Positions 33,170 to 47,497 of a stretch of DNA of 64,000 nucleotides are shown one piece after another. How positions within the stretch are numbered: the stretch's first letter is position 1; each line of letters opens with the position of its first letter. Position numbers and translations under genes: made by a program. The notes beneath the pieces are model-generated. The model worked only from the letters and a program-made list of their open reading frames with translations, did no database searches and was not told the origin of the DNA. The stretch covers positions 558,001 through 622,000 of the forward strand of contig JAADJZ010000020.1 of the NCBI GenBank assembly GCA_011032825.1, given 5' to 3'. Source of the DNA: Massariosphaeria phaeospora. Its lineage: Eukaryota > Ascomycota > Dothideomycetes > Pleosporales.

Positions 33170-36100
33170 ATGCAGCCTTCCCAGGGCCTCAAGATCGCCA
33201 TCCCTAGAATGGACCCGCCACGTCGGCCGGACAATTCGCCCTCCCGCCAGAAAGAAAAGCGAATAGGCAATGCGGTACGCGTGCCCCAGAACGACCTGGG
33301 AGAACACATCACTAACAGATCACAGTGCACCGAGTGTCGCAAGCGGAGTATGCTCGCCGCTAATCGCGCAAGCCGTGGATGCTAACTGATCGCAGAGATC
33401 AGGTGTGGTGGTGAGCTTCCTACCTGTAAGGCTTGCGACGCGAACAATCGGCCGTGCAGCTACGGGCTGTCCCGGCGAGACCGGGGACGAGAGTGCGTGC
33501 TTTGCTTTTCCAGACATTTTGCGGACTAATCTAACTGGCATTGGTAGGGTCGTCGAGAGGAATGAGTCTCTTGTATCACTCTTAAAGGATCTCAGCCTAC
33601 GTGCGGATAACGCAGACAAACAGTTGATCAACGACGCTCTCCAAGCGGTAATTTCCGACACTTTGGCATTATTGCCTCCACTAATATACTCCAGAACGAG
33701 GATGAGGAGCCCCCTTCGTTTGCGCCAACTCCCGCTGACAAGACCCATGGAAAACGCCGAAGGGAGGATCCTGTGACTAGTGCTACATTGGAAGAAGGAG
33801 CTGAATACGAGGAACATGGAGAATACCTAGTAACAGGTTCGGTCGGCTCCAACGAAGAGATACACTCCGTCGATGAAGACCTGCTCAGGAACAAGCAGTC
33901 AATGGAAACCGGTTTTGTGGGTAAGAATTCTGAAGTACAATGGCTACGCACTCTCCAGAGTCTCCCCGAGGATGCGCCCTTCGAAGAGCCCCATGGGCCG
34001 CCAGGGAATAGCACTGAAGCCGTCGGACAACGAGCCGATGCGTTGCACCAACGTCGGTCGCGGCCTGGCACTGAAAGGCGGGGACACGTCACCGATTTCA
34101 CTTTTTACCTCGATAGTGATGACATTGCGTTCGATATCATAGAGAACCCACACGAGTTTCCCGTCCCCGAGACGGCGGAGCGCTTGATTGAAACCTACTT
34201 CACCACGTTACACCGGTCATTCCCCATTCTTCCCGCCTCGTCTCACGCTCAGTTTCTGAGGTTCTTCTCTGCCAGAAAGGAAGGAGCACAATTTCCAGTA
34301 CCGGATAAATGGCGCGCACTTCTGAATCTTGTCCTCGCAATTGGAGCAAGATACTCGCATCTCATTGACGCTGAGTGGCAGGGAAACCACGGCGACGATA
34401 CGCGATATATGATTAGAGCGGTGCGCTTGCTGCAGGGGAAACAAGGCGCCATGGTTCTAGCTACTCCAGATTCGATGCTCATTCAGGTCAGTGCTATAAT
34501 GCGCGGTAGAACAATGTTCTGACTATCTCAGGCTACCGGTCTCCTATCGCTGTACTATTTGATCATTGGACACGTTGGCAGGTAAGTAGATATGCCCTCT
34601 GCCGTACCCGGGAACACGTTTCAAGTTCTCCCCTGGATATCGTTATCACCGCTTGTCTGTTTCTGAACATAGATCTCATTATGTCACAGAGGCTGGATTA
34701 TGATTGGAATATCCCTTCGCTTTTCATTAGCCGTGGGACTTCACTTGAGAAACGAGACGCCTCCCACACTAGCCGGAGAAGAGCCAGGCCATGAATCCAT
34801 GGTATGGACATGGTGGGGCTTACATTCTCTCGAGCGCCTCTTGTGTGCAATGACTGGCCGGCCGTTCATCATAACCGTCGCAGACTGCACGGCACAGCTC
34901 CCGCCCATTCTCCCCGAAGAGCTGTTCGTCGCCGACACAGGCTCAAGACTATCCGCGGACGGACGAATGGGCTCTCTCTCATATTTGATTATGTCGTCCC
35001 CTACTTCGCCGAAGCGTGTTGCAATGACGCCGTCGGAAACCTCCTACTTTGATGCGAGCGTCAAACTTAATCTAATTACCCAAAAAATACTCTATGAACT
35101 GTACTCTCCTCAGATTGCTTCGCAAAATTGGGCTCATATTCAGAAAACCATACGATCTCTGGCATCAGAGCTAGAAGAGTGGGCTCAGATGGTCATACCA
35201 GCCGGATGTGGGACTAACCTTGGACATATGGCTGAGAGTCGCCAACGCGATCAGATTCGGCTGAGTTTCCACTATTGCAGTTCAAAGTTGCTATTGACAC
35301 GACCATGCCTTTGTCGAGTGGAGCGACGTATCAAGAATCAGAGCACATCTTCTGTCAACTTCGACCAAAGGGCGGCTGAAACTTGCGTTGAGGCTGCCAG
35401 GGATATGACCGCTCTACTACCAGAGGTTCCCAATCCGAGGCATATCTACGAGCGAGGCCCATGGTGGGCCATCGTTCACTACAGTAAGTCAATGAACCCA
35501 ACTTATTTGTTCCCCTAAACACAGCCACTAAATTAACCACAGTAATGCAAGCCCTGGCTGTGTTCCTCCTCGAAATTCATTTTCGCAAAGAACATACCAT
35601 GATTCACAAGGATGACATATCGGTGTGTGCGAGAAAGCTTCTCCACTGGCTACGCGTTTTGCGGAAGACCGATAGCCTTGCGAACCGGGCCTATAACGTC
35701 GTCTGCAGGAACATTCTCGATAACAAAGTCGCCGAAATTCGCGACCTCTTGAACTATGCCACCAGCAGCACCACAGAACCTCTTCACAATACCCGCTCTT
35801 CAACCGGCGCTCCACCTCCCTCACAGTCGGCCTGGCTTGCTCCCGATCTCCCAAACCCCGATGATTACTACCCAGCCGCATCTTCTGAATTCACTGCCGC
35901 ATTCCAAGATCCCTCCGAAAGCGTGGATGCCCAGCACTACGCCCACACACAGTTCCCAAGCGGCGATATGGGAACCGGAAGCGGCTTCATGGCTAGCGCC
36001 GGCGTCAATCCAGATGATAGTCTCGGCCTCGATCACGACTTCGGCATGGATCTGAGCTTTTTGCCGGGCCAGATGCAGACGCCACCGCAGATGTGGGCAA

Positions 36101-36240
36101 GCCCGTTCTACCATGCGCTCGACAACCAGGAATTTCCCATGTTGGATCCGCTGGCGTTTCAGGGTGGGGGAGGGGAGGCTGCGCAGGGGGAGGTGGAAGA
36201 GCAGGAGGGGGCTGCTGAGGGAGAAACGGAGCAGCAGTAA
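33170..36240 (+). CDS. Zn2Cys6 transcription factor with fungal-specific middle domain
   Basis: Eight exons: 33170-33274, 33326-33347, 33396-33492, 33548-33647, 33695-34486, 34532-34581, 34690-35483 and 35543-36240, giving 885 residues. Every junction is GT..AG and in phase, several with clear CTAAC branch sites. The binuclear cluster is split over exons 2 and 3: Cys36, 39, 46, 53, 56 and 63 (CTECRKRKIRC..CKACDANNRPC). A short linker and a possible dimerisation helix follow. The middle domain of the fungal_trans type starts near ETYFTTLHRSFPILP and includes RGWIMIGISLRFSLAVGLHL and WWGLHSLERLL. The C-terminus is Gly/Glu/Gln-rich. It is a pathway-specific type of regulator; nearby genes do not reveal a target pathway. 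Exon 2 is only 22 nt and easily missed by gene finders. Confidence 0.88.
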
Positions 36241-37069
36241 GAGGGGGATGGTGGGCTTAAAACAAAACTTCGGTGACTGGATGGTTAAGCACAAGGATTC
36301 GGTATCTGTACTGAGTGGTGCTCGCTTGGTACGGAAAGACGGGAATGGTCAGATATGAGCTTTTAGGCTTTGCTTCTAGCCTGGAAACAGCGGGGAAAAC
36401 GTCTTACATTACATTACTACGTCGCTCAATGTTGGGCGAGGAAGGATCGGGGTTATTCGTCATGACGACATGAGTTATTCGGAAAGAAGCTGATACCCTT
36501 AGATATCTTAGTGTCGACTGCAAAGGGCTCTCAGAGCAAGCGGCTGATTGCACTGAACTACCCTGCAATGCACTGCACTGCACTATAATATACTCACTGT
36601 ACTGCATACTCGTCTTCATCTCATCTCATCCCATCCCATCCTATCTCTTCCTATCCCATCCTATCTCATCTCATCTCTATATCTCTCTTCCATTCACTCC
36701 ACCCCACTCCACTCCACTACACTCCCGCGCCCCCGCTACTGGAATCCCCCGGCGGCCAAAGAAAACACGGATTTAATGCTTTTCACTAACAAAACAAGCT
36801 CCTCGACTAAGGCAGCCGAGAAATAACGCCTCTCTTTTCCTTTTCCTTTCGTACTAAACCCTCTTTTTTCTTTCCTCTCTTGCAGTGTAGATTTAACAAC
36901 TTAACTTGTACTACTTTGGCGCAGCAACAACTTCTTCCGCAACAACACTACGCAACTCGAGTGCAATACTAGCTAAAACAACTCAACTTTAGTTAAGTCT
37001 GTCTACCGACCCAACACAACACAACATACCTACCAAAACTGCACAACCACTATAACTACCACCACCACC
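36241..37069. other. intergenic, promoter of the kinase gene
   Basis: About 830 bp. The right half is a strongly pyrimidine-rich strand with pentamer repeats, ending in a CA-rich leader (ACACAACACAAC) before the ATG at 37070. The arrangement is typical of an active fungal promoter. Confidence 0.5.
36606..36720. repeat. CATCT/CATCC pentamer repeat
   Basis: Imperfect tandem five-base units (CATCT, CATCC, TATCC) then CACTC units, all pyrimidine plus A on the plus strand, upstream of the kinase gene. Confidence 0.7.
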
Positions 37070-38295
37070 ATGCCCCACTCCTCCCCCCCACAACCCCCAC
37101 CCCCGCGTACTCCCCCACCCCCCAGTATACTATCGTCCTTCCCGCACTCCTACACCTACACCTCGTACCTCGGCTCCGGCGCCGAAGGCCGCGTCGAAGC
37201 CTGGACGCACCACCCCAGCGGTACGCTCATAGCCGTCAAAACCATCGCCGCCTCGCACTCACAACCCGACTCAACCAACCCCGGCGCAGCAGCAACAGCA
37301 ACATCAAAAACAGCCCTAGGCCCGCGCCTTCCCCGCGAAGCCGCCATGCACCTACACCTCCCGCCGCACGCCTCTATCCTGCCGCTCCTCGCCTTCGTGC
37401 CCTCGCCCACAGCATACACGCTGCTCTTCCCCTACTGCCCGCACGGCGACCTCTCTACCCTGCGCTCGCACCACAACGGCGCATTCACGCCCTCCTTCCT
37501 CCTGTCCATCCTCGCGCAACTCTCCTCCGCCCTCGCCTTCCTGCACGAAGGCATCGCCTCACCTCCGCCTCCGCCTCCTTCTGGCGCCCCATCGTGCACC
37601 GCGACATCAAGCTCGACAACATCCTAGTCGCGGCCCTGGGCCCCGCGCCCGATCTGTCGAGCGTGACGATCAAACTAGGCGATTTCGGACTCGCGGCTTT
37701 CTACGATGGCGATGCAGATGTAGACGAGGCGAGCTTGATGCCGCCGGGCTGGGGCACGCCTTCGCAGTGGCCGCCCGAGCAGACGCTCGCAGCGCGCGCG
37801 GCCACGCTCGCGGGCGACGTGTGGGCCGTAGGCAGCGTGGTGCACGATCTCGCGCACGGGTTTCCGCCTATAGTAGACCCAGCGGTTACGCGGCAGGCGT
37901 GGGGGGCCGCGCATTGCGGGGACAAAGGGGACGAGGACGAGGAGGAGCCTATAAGCGGATACAGCGCGTGGAGCGAGGCGCGCAAGCAGTACTACTGGGC
38001 AGCGGTGACGCCGCGGCGCGTGCTGCGCATAGACGGCGTGGCTAGTAGCGGGTTGGACGCGTGTGTGCGGATGGCGCTGCGGGGGGGGCGAAGGGAGCGC
38101 GTGGAGGCGGGGGGGTTGAAGAGGGTGGTTGAGGAGGCGTATGCGGGGTTGCTGTTTGAGGAGTTGAGGGGGGAGAGCGAGGCGGTGGAGCGGGAGATGA
38201 GGGGGGGGAGCGGGGGTGGTAGTGGGAGTGGGAGTGATGGGGAGGACGACGACGACGATGAGGTTGTGGATGATTATAATTACGGGTGTTATTAG
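37070..38295 (+). CDS. Ser/Thr protein kinase, reading frame broken
   Basis: Two overlapping frames make one kinase. Frame one (37070-37627) has a Pro-rich head, the glycine loop LGSGAEGRV (residues 34-42), the ATP-anchoring lysine in LIAVKTI (Lys57), and the run up to ALAFLHEG. Frame two (from about 37585 to 38295) continues with IVHRDIKLDNIL (catalytic loop), LGDFGLAAF (Mg-binding DFG), a PPE in place of the usual APE, GDVWAVGSVVHDLAHG, and an acidic Gly/Ser-rich tail. The shift lies between about 37562 and 37590, in a CCTCCG repeat, and I find no GT..AG intron there. All catalytic residues are intact, so a sequencing or assembly slip is as likely as a true pseudogene. I cannot name the subfamily. 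Confidence 0.75.
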
Positions 38296-39011
38296 GGAAG
38301 GGAGGCGATGGGGACGGGACAGGACAGGACAGGACAGGACGGAAATATCACCTTAGCTCAGCTCAGCTCAGCGCGCCTGGCTGGCTATGCATGCCTATTC
38401 CACACCGAGGAGGGTGAGCCTGGCAAAACAAGCAAGAAGAAAACGCTCCAGCATCCATCTATCCGTAGAAGAACCGAAACCGTAACAGAAAACAAAGGAA
38501 GCAGCTAAGATCTTTAACTGTACTACTATACCTCTAACTTCTTTTTCTTTCCCTTTGCCTTTCCCTTGCCTTGCCTTTTCCCTTTCCCCCTTCCCCCTTT
38601 ACTTACTCATCGCCATCTCGTCTCGCGCAGATAAACATACCTACCCACACACACCACAGCAGAAAAACCCCAACGTGTAAGCGGGTTGAGAGTCGAGGGT
38701 TCAGACGGCGTTGTGTGCGGAGCATTTCGGCGTCTTGTCGGCTTAGTTGGTGGGATTGTCTTCCTTCCTCCTGCTCCTGGATCCCGTGTTCCGTACGGAC
38801 TCACCTAAATCGATCACGGGTGAACAATGCACACGCACATTGTTCGCGTAGAACCACATACCTCGACATTGAAGTGCCACATACCTTTCCTTGTACAGCC
38901 CATAGCATGCATACTTAAAACCAAACTCCCTCTCCTCACTCGTACCCACCCATCCACCCTCTTCCTTCATCTACATGCTTAGTTCCACACACCACACATA
39001 CATTCTTCAAG
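38296..39011. other. intergenic, promoter of the RING-like gene
   Basis: About 715 bp. It holds a GGACA pentamer repeat (about 38317-38341), then a T/C-rich run (38525-38600) and a C/A-rich leader up to the ATG at 39012. I see no gene. Confidence 0.5.
38317..38341. repeat. GGACA pentamer repeat
   Basis: About five tandem copies of GGACA shortly after the kinase stop codon. Confidence 0.75.
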
Positions 39012-40091
39012 ATGGCTGAAGGTAGATACCCCCAACCTAGCTACCCCCAGCTCTACCGCTTCCCCAAACTCCTAGCAACCTACATGGTCCGCCCGCCTAG
39101 CTCAGACACGCCCCTTCGCGAAGACACCTGCTTCGTCTGCCGGCGGCCCTTCGACCAGATAGACGACCCGACGGATCCCACAGAAGTCCCGTGCGAAGCG
39201 CGCCAGTACCCGAATTGCGGCCATCTCGTCGGCTCCGCGTGCTTCGAGGAACTGATTACTTCGGGCACAGTCGAGTGCCAGTTCTGCCGCGTGCCGTTCG
39301 CGTGCGTGAGCCCATTCCCGCGCTGGGTGCAGTGGGTGTGTCGTCAGTCGCTGTTCCGCGCAGATGTCGCGGGGCAGCACGATCTAATGTATAATGGCGA
39401 CGCTGCCATGGAGCGGCCGTACCATCGGCTGCGAGAAGCGCACTTGCACAGCGGTATGTCGGCGCGCCAGGCGGTGCGGCTGTGGTGGCTGTATATGACG
39501 ACGCGCAACTGGCTCGCCGAGATGGAAGTTTTCGGTGTGCCTTTGATTGCGATGCTGGGGACGGACGCGCTGCGGCTGGTGGGAGTACATTCTCATTTCC
39601 AGGATGCGGAGCTGTGGGTTTTACGATGCCTGATTGGGAAACAATGTGGTGACTTCCTAGGCGCGTCTGTTGCGGCGTTGCTGGTGGAGATGCTGGTGCT
39701 GTCGTTGGTCGACTACAAGCGGACAGTGATAGAGGGGGAGGAACCATCATCCTTCTTCTCTGTCGGGCTGATAGTGGCGATAAATGTGCCGAGGGCGCTG
39801 GCGCTGTGTGCGGGGATGTCTTGGTGGCTTGCAGTCATGTGGCTGCTGGCACTGGCAATTGCGTTCGCATTGTACGCCGCCACTATAGCGGTTCTCGTTG
39901 CGCAGGGGCTGAAGGAGCCGGCCCGGGACGTCGTATGGCGGGTGTTGACTACGCGATCCTTGGGTGCTCCTGAGTGGTACAGGATCGATAGAGAGACGCT
40001 GGAGCAGTTGATGGAGGATTCGCCTCTGCAAGTGACACCAGACGGTCGAGTTGTAGCTAGAACTCGGGCGCCCAACTACGATACTAGATAG
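39012..40091 (+). CDS. RING-like zinc-finger membrane protein
   Basis: A single exon of 359 residues from the ATG at 39012. Residues 40-92 hold a RING-type cysteine pattern: Cys40 and Cys43 (CFVC), Cys61, Cys69 and His71 (CGH), Cys77, and Cys89 with Cys92 (CQFC). The spacing is not fully canonical because the pair expected after the His is a single Cys77, with Cys61 perhaps supplying the eighth ligand. The second half is hydrophobic with at least three likely membrane helices (around ALLVEMLVLSLV, IVAINVPRALALCA and WLAVMWLLALAIAFALY). A membrane-bound E3 ubiquitin ligase is the simplest reading, but ligase activity is inference. The short soluble tail (VTPDGRVVARTRAP) follows the last helix. 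I do not recognise a named orthologue. Confidence 0.75.
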   Translation: MAEGRYPQPSYPQLYRFPKLLATYMVRPPSSDTPLREDTCFVCRRPFDQIDDPTDPTEVPCEARQYPNCGHLVGSACFEELITSGTVECQFCRVPFACVSPFPRWVQWVCRQSLFRADVAGQHDLMYNGDAAMERPYHRLREAHLHSGMSARQAVRLWWLYMTTRNWLAEMEVFGVPLIAMLGTDALRLVGVHSHFQDAELWVLRCLIGKQCGDFLGASVAALLVEMLVLSLVDYKRTVIEGEEPSSFFSVGLIVAINVPRALALCAGMSWWLAVMWLLALAIAFALYAATIAVLVAQGLKEPARDVVWRVLTTRSLGAPEWYRIDRETLEQLMEDSPLQVTPDGRVVARTRAPNYDTR

Positions 40092-40992
40092 CCGGCCTAG
40101 GACTAAAATACGGTTACTGCTTGCAGTGGGACTGCAGTCCCGTCAGACCACGGCATGGGATCATCCTGGTTCTGAGAGAGCGATGACTAGACAGATGGAA
40201 GCCGAAATGGCGTCCAGTAGTGAAAAAGAACTTAGCATGTGCACAATGCAACAATGCAACAATTCATACACAAGAACTAATTGCAAACCTTTCATCTCCC
40301 AGCTCTTTCCTATCTCTTACAACATTGTGCATTCCTATGCTTGCCCGGATTTGGCTATCTCTTAATCGATATGCGGTGACAAGGTTGACAGGGACTGACG
40401 GTGACCTAATGAAAGAGCAGTCGACAGGAAAGCATGCAGATTATGGATGTGGCTTCAAAGATGATACATAGTAAATTTACTGGGGTTTTTAATATGAGTT
40501 TGTCGGCGTAGGGATATTGTTGATATTGAACCCGAGACATGCGGCTGAGAAGTTTGATGACGTGTTTCCGGTTCCGTATTATCGCATCCAAACCCGCAGT
40601 GTGACGAGATGATGCCGGGGCGTTAGACAGGAGCGTGGAAGAGGAGGCGGGTTCAGCGGTGAGGACGGAGGACGAAAGAGGAGCCGCGGGGCGAATCTTG
40701 GCGGGGATTGGCTTGGCGCGTAGGCACGTCGCGTCGACGATCGGGGGCGCGCGCCGACGCAACAAAATCAACGTCGACGGCACAATTCAACCTCGACTGC
40801 ACACATCAACGTCGACGGCACCCCCGGCCGACACTTCGAGTCCCTGCCCGCCCCGCCCCGCCCCGCCATGTTGTGAGCAGTCTGCGACGAGTCGGCTTCA
40901 TCTACGCTCTCTGCATCTCTGGCACAGTAACGTCGTGCACCTCTCTTGACAGCGCCCGCAACGACGCCCGCCGCACAGGGCCCACCGGCGCC
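40092..40992. promoter_or_regulatory. intergenic, SMC3 promoter
   Basis: About 900 bp. The first half is unremarkable. The 200-bp stretch before SMC3 has two copies of a 17-base direct repeat (ATCAACGTCGACGGCAC at about 40767-40783 and 40805-40821), each holding the palindrome CGTCGACG, then a CCCCGC repeat at about 40850-40866. These could be factor-binding sites. Confidence 0.4.
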
Positions 40993-44782
<3,790 letters not shown>

Positions 44783-45205
44783 GGCGTGTTGTGGGGTTGT
44801 CTTCATGTGTGTGCGTGGTATGATGGGGTTTGTTACTTCTCTGCTTCTGTTATGTCGTTACAGTGGTTTATAACTATTACGGGGTGCGTTCGGCTGGTAA
44901 ACTGGGCGTGTTAGGTACGCCTGCGACGTGAAGGCGTCGTATACCATGTAGGGTCGGACTGGGTTCGTGATGAATGGAAACTTGTGGTTTCGCGTCTTGT
45001 TTTCTACGATGCCGTTGTAGGATATTTTATTTCATTCAAATATATGGCTGCGGGGAAGCATGCATGCGCCCGTAGACGGACGTTTCAGCCTTATGCGCTA
45101 ATCGGGTGCTTATTAATGATACGGCTTACCATCTGGTTTGGTTGGCGATGAGAACGACGCCCGCACTTCACTCTTCTGCTATCTAGAGCAAAACTCGTTC
45201 CCATC
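44783..45205. other. intergenic
   Basis: About 420 bp between SMC3 and the second Zn2Cys6 gene, in the same direction. It is T/G-rich with no gene. It must hold the SMC3 terminator and the promoter of the next gene. Confidence 0.45.
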
Positions 45206-46636
45206 ATGCCTCCCCGAACAAAAGCCTGCGCAATCTGCCACAAGAAGCGCATCAAATGCGATGCGACGCTACCGAAGTGCCTCATGTGCATCCGCACAGG
45301 GCGCGACTGTCCCGGGCCGATGGAGGGGCCAGTCTTCATCGACATGACGGACTCGGCAGGTGGAAAATCGAAGAGGAAGAAGAAGACCAAGCAGCCCACG
45401 CAGTACCTGCCCGAAGAACTAGCCTGGGGCATGGTGGCGCAAATCAACCAAAGAGCCCTCATCACACAGGCCTTCTACGGAAACTTCCTCATCTACTTCA
45501 CCAGCGACGGCGAGGGCAGAGACCTCCAGAACCGCACCACCTGGATGCACAGCCTGCCCCAGCTGTCGTCGGACGGCAGCAACACGGCGCTGGAGCTCGC
45601 CGTGCAGGCCACCGCTGCGGCGTACTGCGGCATCGAGTCGTCCAACGCGGCCCTCGTGCAAGACGCCTGCGCGCTGTACGGCCAGGCCCTGCAAGCCCAT
45701 GCCCGCGTGCTGCGCTCCCAAGCCCGCGAAGCCGTCACCGTGCACATGGTGTCCACGTCGGTGATGCTCTCCCTCTTCGAAGCCATGCAAGCCACGACGG
45801 CCGACGCCTACCGCGCGCACATCCACGGCGCGGCCAAGATGATCGAGGCCACGAGCGCCGGCCAGTGTCTCGGCGGCGTCATGTGCCAGCTGTTCTTCCA
45901 CGTGCGCACGCAGATGGCGTTTGTGTACCTCACGACGCAGAAGGGGCTGCGCATCCCCGTGCGGAAGATCCTCGTTGAGACGCTGGAGTATCGCCGGCTG
46001 CCGACGTTCCAGAAGCTGATCAGCCACATTGCCACGCTCGCGGAGATCTATGTCAATTTTAAGAGTGGCGGGGACGGCGAGCAGCTCATCGACCTAGGCG
46101 TGTACGCCCACGTCAAAGCCGAAGTCGAAGCCCTCTGTCTCGAATACGCACAAACCGCCGAATCGCGCTCCGAAACGCTCACCCTCGTCTCCGCCACCAC
46201 CGGCCAGCGCTCCTACCGCGACGCCTTCACCGCGCTGTGCATCGCGTACTTCGCGTCGGCGCGCATCCTCTTCGCGCTGCTGGCCCCGCGCGTCGCCGCC
46301 TCGTACCCCGACCTCACCGACTACTTTGCCAGCATCCTCGACGTCGCGGCGTATTTGCGCTCCCACAAGATCGGCTGCGCGTACATGCGCATGGCGACGC
46401 CGCTGTTTTTGGTCGCGCTGCATAGTCCGAGGGGGGGGCAGAGGGGGAGGGCGGTGGGCGTGTTTGAGGAGTGGAGGGGAGGGTGTATGGCGGGGATTAG
46501 TGCGTTGGCGTTGGAGAGGATTTATAGTTGGAGGAAGGGGGAGGACATGGTGGGTGGGGGTTGGGACGGCATGAGGTGGATGCGGAGCGGGGTCAACGCC
46601 GTCTTATGTGTGGCGTGGATGATTTCCGGGTGTTGA
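45206..46636 (+). CDS. Zn2Cys6 transcription factor, C-terminus uncertain
   Basis: One exon of 476 residues from the ATG at 45206. The binuclear cluster is at the very N-terminus, Cys8, 11, 18, 25, 28 and 35 (CAICHKKRIKC..CLMCIRTGRDC), followed by a basic nuclear-localisation-like patch (KSKRKKKTK). The rest is an all-helical regulatory domain of the kind found in many secondary-metabolism and developmental regulators (ALELAVQATAAAYCG, HGAAKMIEA, FHVRTQMAFVYL). The frame ends at 46636 in an unconvincing way. A different frame continues to 46758 with clearly protein-like sequence (GVDDFRVLKFGEGG, then VPLKRFYFEDWVAQM). A 38-bp GT..AG intron (46601-46638) could join them into 504 residues but lacks a branch site; a one-base slip is the other option. 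Confidence 0.85.
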   Translation: MPPRTKACAICHKKRIKCDATLPKCLMCIRTGRDCPGPMEGPVFIDMTDSAGGKSKRKKKTKQPTQYLPEELAWGMVAQINQRALITQAFYGNFLIYFTSDGEGRDLQNRTTWMHSLPQLSSDGSNTALELAVQATAAAYCGIESSNAALVQDACALYGQALQAHARVLRSQAREAVTVHMVSTSVMLSLFEAMQATTADAYRAHIHGAAKMIEATSAGQCLGGVMCQLFFHVRTQMAFVYLTTQKGLRIPVRKILVETLEYRRLPTFQKLISHIATLAEIYVNFKSGGDGEQLIDLGVYAHVKAEVEALCLEYAQTAESRSETLTLVSATTGQRSYRDAFTALCIAYFASARILFALLAPRVAASYPDLTDYFASILDVAAYLRSHKIGCAYMRMATPLFLVALHSPRGGQRGRAVGVFEEWRGGCMAGISALALERIYSWRKGEDMVGGGWDGMRWMRSGVNAVLCVAWMISGC

Positions 46637-46758
46637 AGTTTGGGGAGGGTGGGTATGAGGAGGTGGAGGTGGAGGAGGAGGATTGGTTTAAAGGGGGGAA
46701 GCGCGTGCGGGTGCCGTTGAAGAGGTTCTATTTTGAGGACTGGGTGGCGCAGATGTAA

Positions 46759-47400
46759 GGCAGTATGTGCCACATATTCCACTGGGATATATACTCTTGT
46801 GCTTGACTTCTGTGCGTGCATGATGGTGGAGCGTTGATGACACGAGGAAAGATCACGTGCTGACTATTTTACCGAACGTTCCTTCCATCACTATCTTCAT
46901 CCTCATCTTTCTCACCGCTATCACCATCACCCATCCCTCTCCTGACCCCACCCATTATCCCCTATCATCCCCCCTACCACCCCGCACGTCCCCCTCCCCC
47001 TCTCTATCCCGCATCCCCGCCCCACGCTAGCAATTATTCCCCCATCCAGCCTAGTCTAGCTCCCTCCGCGCCCGCCGGACATAAAGAGCCCTCGCGTCAA
47101 CGCGGAACTTTGAAACTCTGCAAAAACTTCGCGGAGAGCAAAGCGGGGGGGGGATTAAAACTGGTAGCGATGCCTCTCATGGTTGGAGAGGGAGGAAGAG
47201 GGAGGGAGAGAGAAGGGGAAGTGGGGAGAGAGAAGGGGGATTAAAATGGGAAGAGTTGCGGGGTATGTGTGTGGGAGAGGAAGAGGGGGATTTAGAAGTG
47301 AAGAATTGGAGCCGGCGACACACGAAATGAGTTGAGGAGCTGTTAGATGGTGTGCGCGTTGTAGAGAGGGAAGAGGATTGAAAAAAGGAAATTACGAGGT
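46759..47400. other. intergenic with a pyrimidine-to-purine strand switch
   Basis: On the plus strand 46870-47080 is nearly all C/T plus A (runs of CCCTCCCC, CATC), while 47120-47400 is nearly all G/A (GGGAGGAAGAGGGAGG and similar), including a run of eight or nine G near 47150. Such adjacent opposite tracts could form triplex or hairpin structures. I see no gene. The satellite begins just to the right. Confidence 0.6.
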
Positions 47401-47497
47401 CGATGTGGTGATTTTGTGGGTGTGAGGGTTGATGATGGTAACCCTAACCACCGAACCAACCCAACCCGCCATTCTGATAGTGAATCCGTCGCAGTAG

